From the IMG/VR virus record IMGVR_UViG_3300047408_000067, positions 1 through 64,000 of that record: a stretch of DNA of 64,000 nt. The stretch is one strand, 5' to 3'. The position numbers and the translations under genes are program-made. Shown in pieces: positions 61,498 through 64,000 of the stretch (within the stretch, counting starts at the first letter, position 1; each line of letters opens with the position of its first letter). The notes below the pieces were generated by a model. It saw only the letters and a program-made list of their open reading frames with translations. It ran no database searches and was not told the origin of the DNA. Origin of the DNA: a virus.

Positions 61498-62382
61498 TCA
61501 TGGATTAGCCTCAACCGTCCAACCAGCACCGCCGCCCGTATTATGCCCAATGGAATAGGTGTTAGCCGCTGTTATCGTGTAGTATGACTGCATACCGTAT
61601 ACAGTCGGGACAGCACAGGCGGGCTGAGTACAGTTGATCACCGACCACGTACCAATCTTGGTAACCGTTGGGGTGATCACCTTCTGCACCTGCCAGTTCG
61701 TCATGAAGTGCCAGTTCGAACTGGCCCCCGCGTATCCAGCTATAGCGAGGTCACCAGTACCTGGGACACCGACAACTTCGTAATACCGCAGACATCGAGC
61801 CAAATCATCTGCCGGATGGAGTGGCGCGTAGTCCGCCGCCACGGAGCCAACTACCAGCATGGCTTCATCGAACCAAATGTTGTCTGTTGTTCCACCACTA
61901 CCCAACCTCACGGCTATATAAGTAGCGTCGGTGGGCACCGTCCCAGTCACACGTAAGGTCGTGACCGCAGACGACGGGGCCGTTGCTGCCGGACTTATCG
62001 GATTAGTGCCGTCCGATACAAGCTGTAAGAAGTGCCCACCAGCCACACTGGTGAACGTCTTGACCGAGACAGAGACGGTCTTGCCCCGTAGTGATCTAAC
62101 AAGACCTGGCTCCAGCTTCTGCTCGATGAACGCCCATCCACCAGACACATGGGTATACACCAGCTTGGCACAGGCTGTTCCAGACACCTGATACGTAATC
62201 TCCTGTACGACCTGGCATGACGACACACTGATAAATAGCTGCCAACGGTCAGCAGTCCATGCCTGATGAGTCAGGAAAACCCCGACACCACGTTGCCAGA
62301 TCTCAAAGCCTCCATTGGTCAAGAGGTTCTGGCGCGCAGTGTCACTGCGCAGCTCAGCATTCGGTACCTGTTGGAAAGTCAT
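61498..62382 (-). CDS. Tail fibre protein with CBM-like domain (paralog A)
   Basis: 294 residues: LRSDTARQNLLTNGGFEIWQ RGVG, then AWTADRWQLF and beta strands, a carbohydrate-binding-module-like (CBM4/9-like) sandwich. Paralogous to 62379-63278 (shared NLLTNGGFEIWQRG, DDLARCLRYYEVVGVPGTGD). It probably contacts host glycans. Confidence 0.65.
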   Translation of the reverse strand: MTFQQVPNAELRSDTARQNLLTNGGFEIWQRGVGVFLTHQAWTADRWQLFISVSSCQVVQEITYQVSGTACAKLVYTHVSGGWAFIEQKLEPGLVRSLRGKTVSVSVKTFTSVAGGHFLQLVSDGTNPISPAATAPSSAVTTLRVTGTVPTDATYIAVRLGSGGTTDNIWFDEAMLVVGSVAADYAPLHPADDLARCLRYYEVVGVPGTGDLAIAGYAGASSNWHFMTNWQVQKVITPTVTKIGTWSVINCTQPACAVPTVYGMQSYYTITAANTYSIGHNTGGGAGWTVEANP

Positions 62383-63278
62383 GGGTTGGCCTCGGCAGTA
62401 ATGCAGTTCCCGGCTGTGCCGTTATAGGTATACATATCCCCCGCTGCATTGGAGCTTATTTCCACACGAATTCCCCAAAGCGTTGCGGCAGCAGCGTTAG
62501 GTTGAGGTGTGTTGGCGACGTTCCATGTTCCGACCTTGGTCAGCGTCGGACTGACGGCTTTTGTGGCTTTGAAACCGTAGCTTACGTCGTGATACTGACC
62601 TGCGGCAGTCGCCCAAACACGCATCCAAAACTCGCCGCCGCCAGGAACACCAACAACTTCATAATATCGCTGACATCTAACAAGATCATCCGCCGGATGC
62701 AAGGGTATATAGTCGGCTGGCTGGGAGCCAATTACCAACATAGCATTGTCGAGATATACGGTAGCTGATGCAGTCCAATAAATGATTGGCACCACCATCG
62801 TCGCATCGTTAGGAATGGTGCTTGTAGCCGTAAGTGTCTGGTAGACACCGCCCCCGCTATTGTTGGGGGATGTTCCAGACACACCACCAGTCCCATCAGA
62901 GTACAGATAGAGATGCACAGCGTTTGCTACACTGGACTTCACTCGTATCGAGTAACTCAGCGTCCTGCCACGAACCCAATAGATCTCAACACCCTCGATG
63001 AATTGTCGTATCTGTGTGGCACCAGCCCCGTTCCCAAGCGTAAACGCCACTGCGGCACATGCTTGACTGCCTGTGTCATTGTTACTGGTGTCCCGACTAA
63101 CAGACATAGAGTCCGTTCCGGTGATGAACGTTTGCCACCGATCAGACGTCCAGATCTGCCCCGTGGTCCCAAACGGCCCATTGCCGCGCTGCCAGATCTC
63201 AAACCCGCCATTTGTGAGCAGGTTGGCGCGGGCAGTATCCGAGCCAAGTTGTCGGTTATCAAGCAGCGGCGTGGGCAC
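62379..63278 (-). CDS. Tail fibre protein with CBM-like domain (paralog B)
   Basis: 299 residues, same plan as paralog A (ARANLLTNGGFEIWQRGNGP, DDLVRCQRYYEVVGVPGGGE). The two genes overlap by 4 bases in tandem, so they arose by duplication and may have diversified for different glycans. Confidence 0.65.
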   Translation of the reverse strand: MPTPLLDNRQLGSDTARANLLTNGGFEIWQRGNGPFGTTGQIWTSDRWQTFITGTDSMSVSRDTSNNDTGSQACAAVAFTLGNGAGATQIRQFIEGVEIYWVRGRTLSYSIRVKSSVANAVHLYLYSDGTGGVSGTSPNNSGGGVYQTLTATSTIPNDATMVVPIIYWTASATVYLDNAMLVIGSQPADYIPLHPADDLVRCQRYYEVVGVPGGGEFWMRVWATAAGQYHDVSYGFKATKAVSPTLTKVGTWNVANTPQPNAAAATLWGIRVEISSNAAGDMYTYNGTAGNCITAEANP

Positions 63279-63282
63279 TAGA

Positions 63283-63567
63283 CTACCAGAGTCCTACCAA
63301 GCGATTGATGAACGTCATGTCCACAGCTTCGAGTGCTGTATGTAGCCCGTTGATGGCAGACTTGATCAGTGTCTCATCATCAGGCGACATATTGTATGGT
63401 TCGGCTTTGAGATCAATACCCGCCAAACCATCGTAGTCATGGGTGATCATCTCCTTGATATCGATAAAACTACGCAGGTGAGTACCGATTGCGTAGTTGA
63501 CATCATATGAACTACCAGGAGCTAACCCTGGTGTCGTCTTGCCGTAGATTGGCGGAGGTATGGTCAT
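63283..63567 (-). CDS. Hypothetical tail-region protein, 94 aa
   Basis: MTIPPPIYGKTTPGLAPGSS, helical C-terminus (ETLIKSAINGLHTALEAVDM). Lies between fibre genes. Unrecognised. Confidence 0.55.
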   Translation of the reverse strand: MTIPPPIYGKTTPGLAPGSSYDVNYAIGTHLRSFIDIKEMITHDYDGLAGIDLKAEPYNMSPDDETLIKSAINGLHTALEAVDMTFINRLVGLW

Positions 63568-63576
63568 TGATCTTCC

Positions 63577-64000
63577 TTATCCTGGATATGTTGGTGTCGG
63601 AACAAAATAGGCAGTGATTGTGTACGAATCGTACTTGCCAGACGACGGGGCCGGAGTGATATAGAGCTGAGTTGTGGAATTGACACTTGGGCAGTTGACC
63701 ATGCCCGCGAAAGTGTAGGTCATAGTCGGTGGAGGAGTACCACCCTGGATGTCAAAATTCGGGAAGACAACTCCTACACCACCACCATTGACGAGGATCT
63801 GCGCCTGCGGCCAGTTGTTACCACTAGGATGACTGAAGCTAGCGATGGTAAATTGGGCGATGACGATCCACTGTCCAACACGAGGCATAGCGACAGCAGT
63901 GAAAGCCTGATTACCACCGTTGAACGCCACAGCACCGCTGCTAGCGGATACTGAGACTGGTGTAGCGCCGCTACCCGGAGGGCCTATAGAGGCAACGGGC
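63577..64000 (-). CDS. Tail fibre protein, N-terminus beyond the right edge
   Basis: The frame is open to base 64000 and includes SIGPPGSGATPVSVSASSGA, a collagen-like GPPG segment upstream of a GTG at 63930; so that GTG is unlikely to be the start. The C-terminal beta domain (QWIVIAQFTIASFSHPSGNN) is fibre-like and resembles the end of the 56464 fibre in style. Confidence 0.6.
   Translation of the reverse strand, partial: PVASIGPPGSGATPVSVSASSGAVAFNGGNQAFTAVAMPRVGQWIVIAQFTIASFSHPSGNNWPQAQILVNGGGVGVVFPNFDIQGGTPPPTMTYTFAGMVNCPSVNSTTQLYITPAPSSGKYDSYTITAYFVPTPTYPG

Noticed and set aside
1-64000. Integrase, repressor or attachment site indicating lysogeny
   Set aside because: None recognised in this window; absence here does not exclude them outside.

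Overview
The window looks like part of the genome of a tailed double-stranded DNA phage (a head/packaging module, a baseplate/tail-fibre module and a phage-encoded replisome), with genes packed tightly and mostly on the minus strand. No ribosomal, tRNA or metabolic housekeeping genes, and no integrase, were seen. The host is probably a member of the Chloroflexota: the secreted protein at 5322-6605 is built of the Pro/Thr-rich (PTPTPT-like) spacer typical of that phylum. This is inference from composition, not a database match.

Layout from left to right. 1-4961 (minus): Mu-I-like head protease (cut by the edge), DUF935-like portal, GpA-like large terminase, a 25-residue membrane peptide, a small unknown protein and a terminase-small-like DNA-binding protein. 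5043-7242 (plus): a short operon with a zinc-knuckle protein, the Pro/Thr-rich surface protein and small membrane proteins. 7330-9660: an island saturated with the hexamer TGGCGC/GCGCCA, carrying two minus-strand genes. 9430-10510: non-coding DNA with several families of direct and inverted repeats and a GATC cluster, the best origin, partition or packaging-site candidate here. 10517-29835 (minus): about 50 small accessory genes in short operons, including an SF1 helicase, a SLOG protein and many zinc-ribbon proteins. 29817-37702: thymidylate-synthase-fold enzyme, DNA methyltransferase-like protein, Cas4/RecB-like nuclease, RecA/UvsX. 37718-40921: DNA polymerase III alpha. 41382-46120: a signal-peptide 3D/RlpA-like protein and a five-gene, translationally coupled cassette that reads as a DNA-base hypermodification pathway. 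46201-51989: DUF932-like protein, zinc ribbon, ssDNA-binding protein, primase, DnaB helicase, winged-helix replication initiator. 52137-55169 (plus): SF2 helicase operon and a compact cluster of promoter/terminator-bounded small RNAs. 55348-64000 (minus): holin-like and cysteine-peptidase lysis pair, fibres, DUF2313-, BaseplateJ- and DUF2634-like baseplate proteins, two paralogous fibre proteins and a fibre cut by the right edge.

Working model: the phage brings its own replisome (PolC-family polymerase, primase, DnaB, SSB, initiator, RecA, SF1/SF2 helicases). A dUMP-hydroxymethylase-like enzyme (29817-30983) could supply 5-hydroxymethyl-dU, which the 41766-46120 operon (pyrophosphorylase/kinase-helical family, radical SAM, glycosyltransferase, deoxyribosyltransferase-like, Nmad1-like) would further decorate. 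Transcription is driven by about two dozen copies of one promoter type (TTGCnn, 17-18 bp, TAnnnT/CATAcT), usually followed by a small 5' hairpin and an AGGAGTGAGA-like ribosome binding site. A distinct subset places an ATGGC start 5-6 nt after the -10 box, which predicts leaderless mRNAs.
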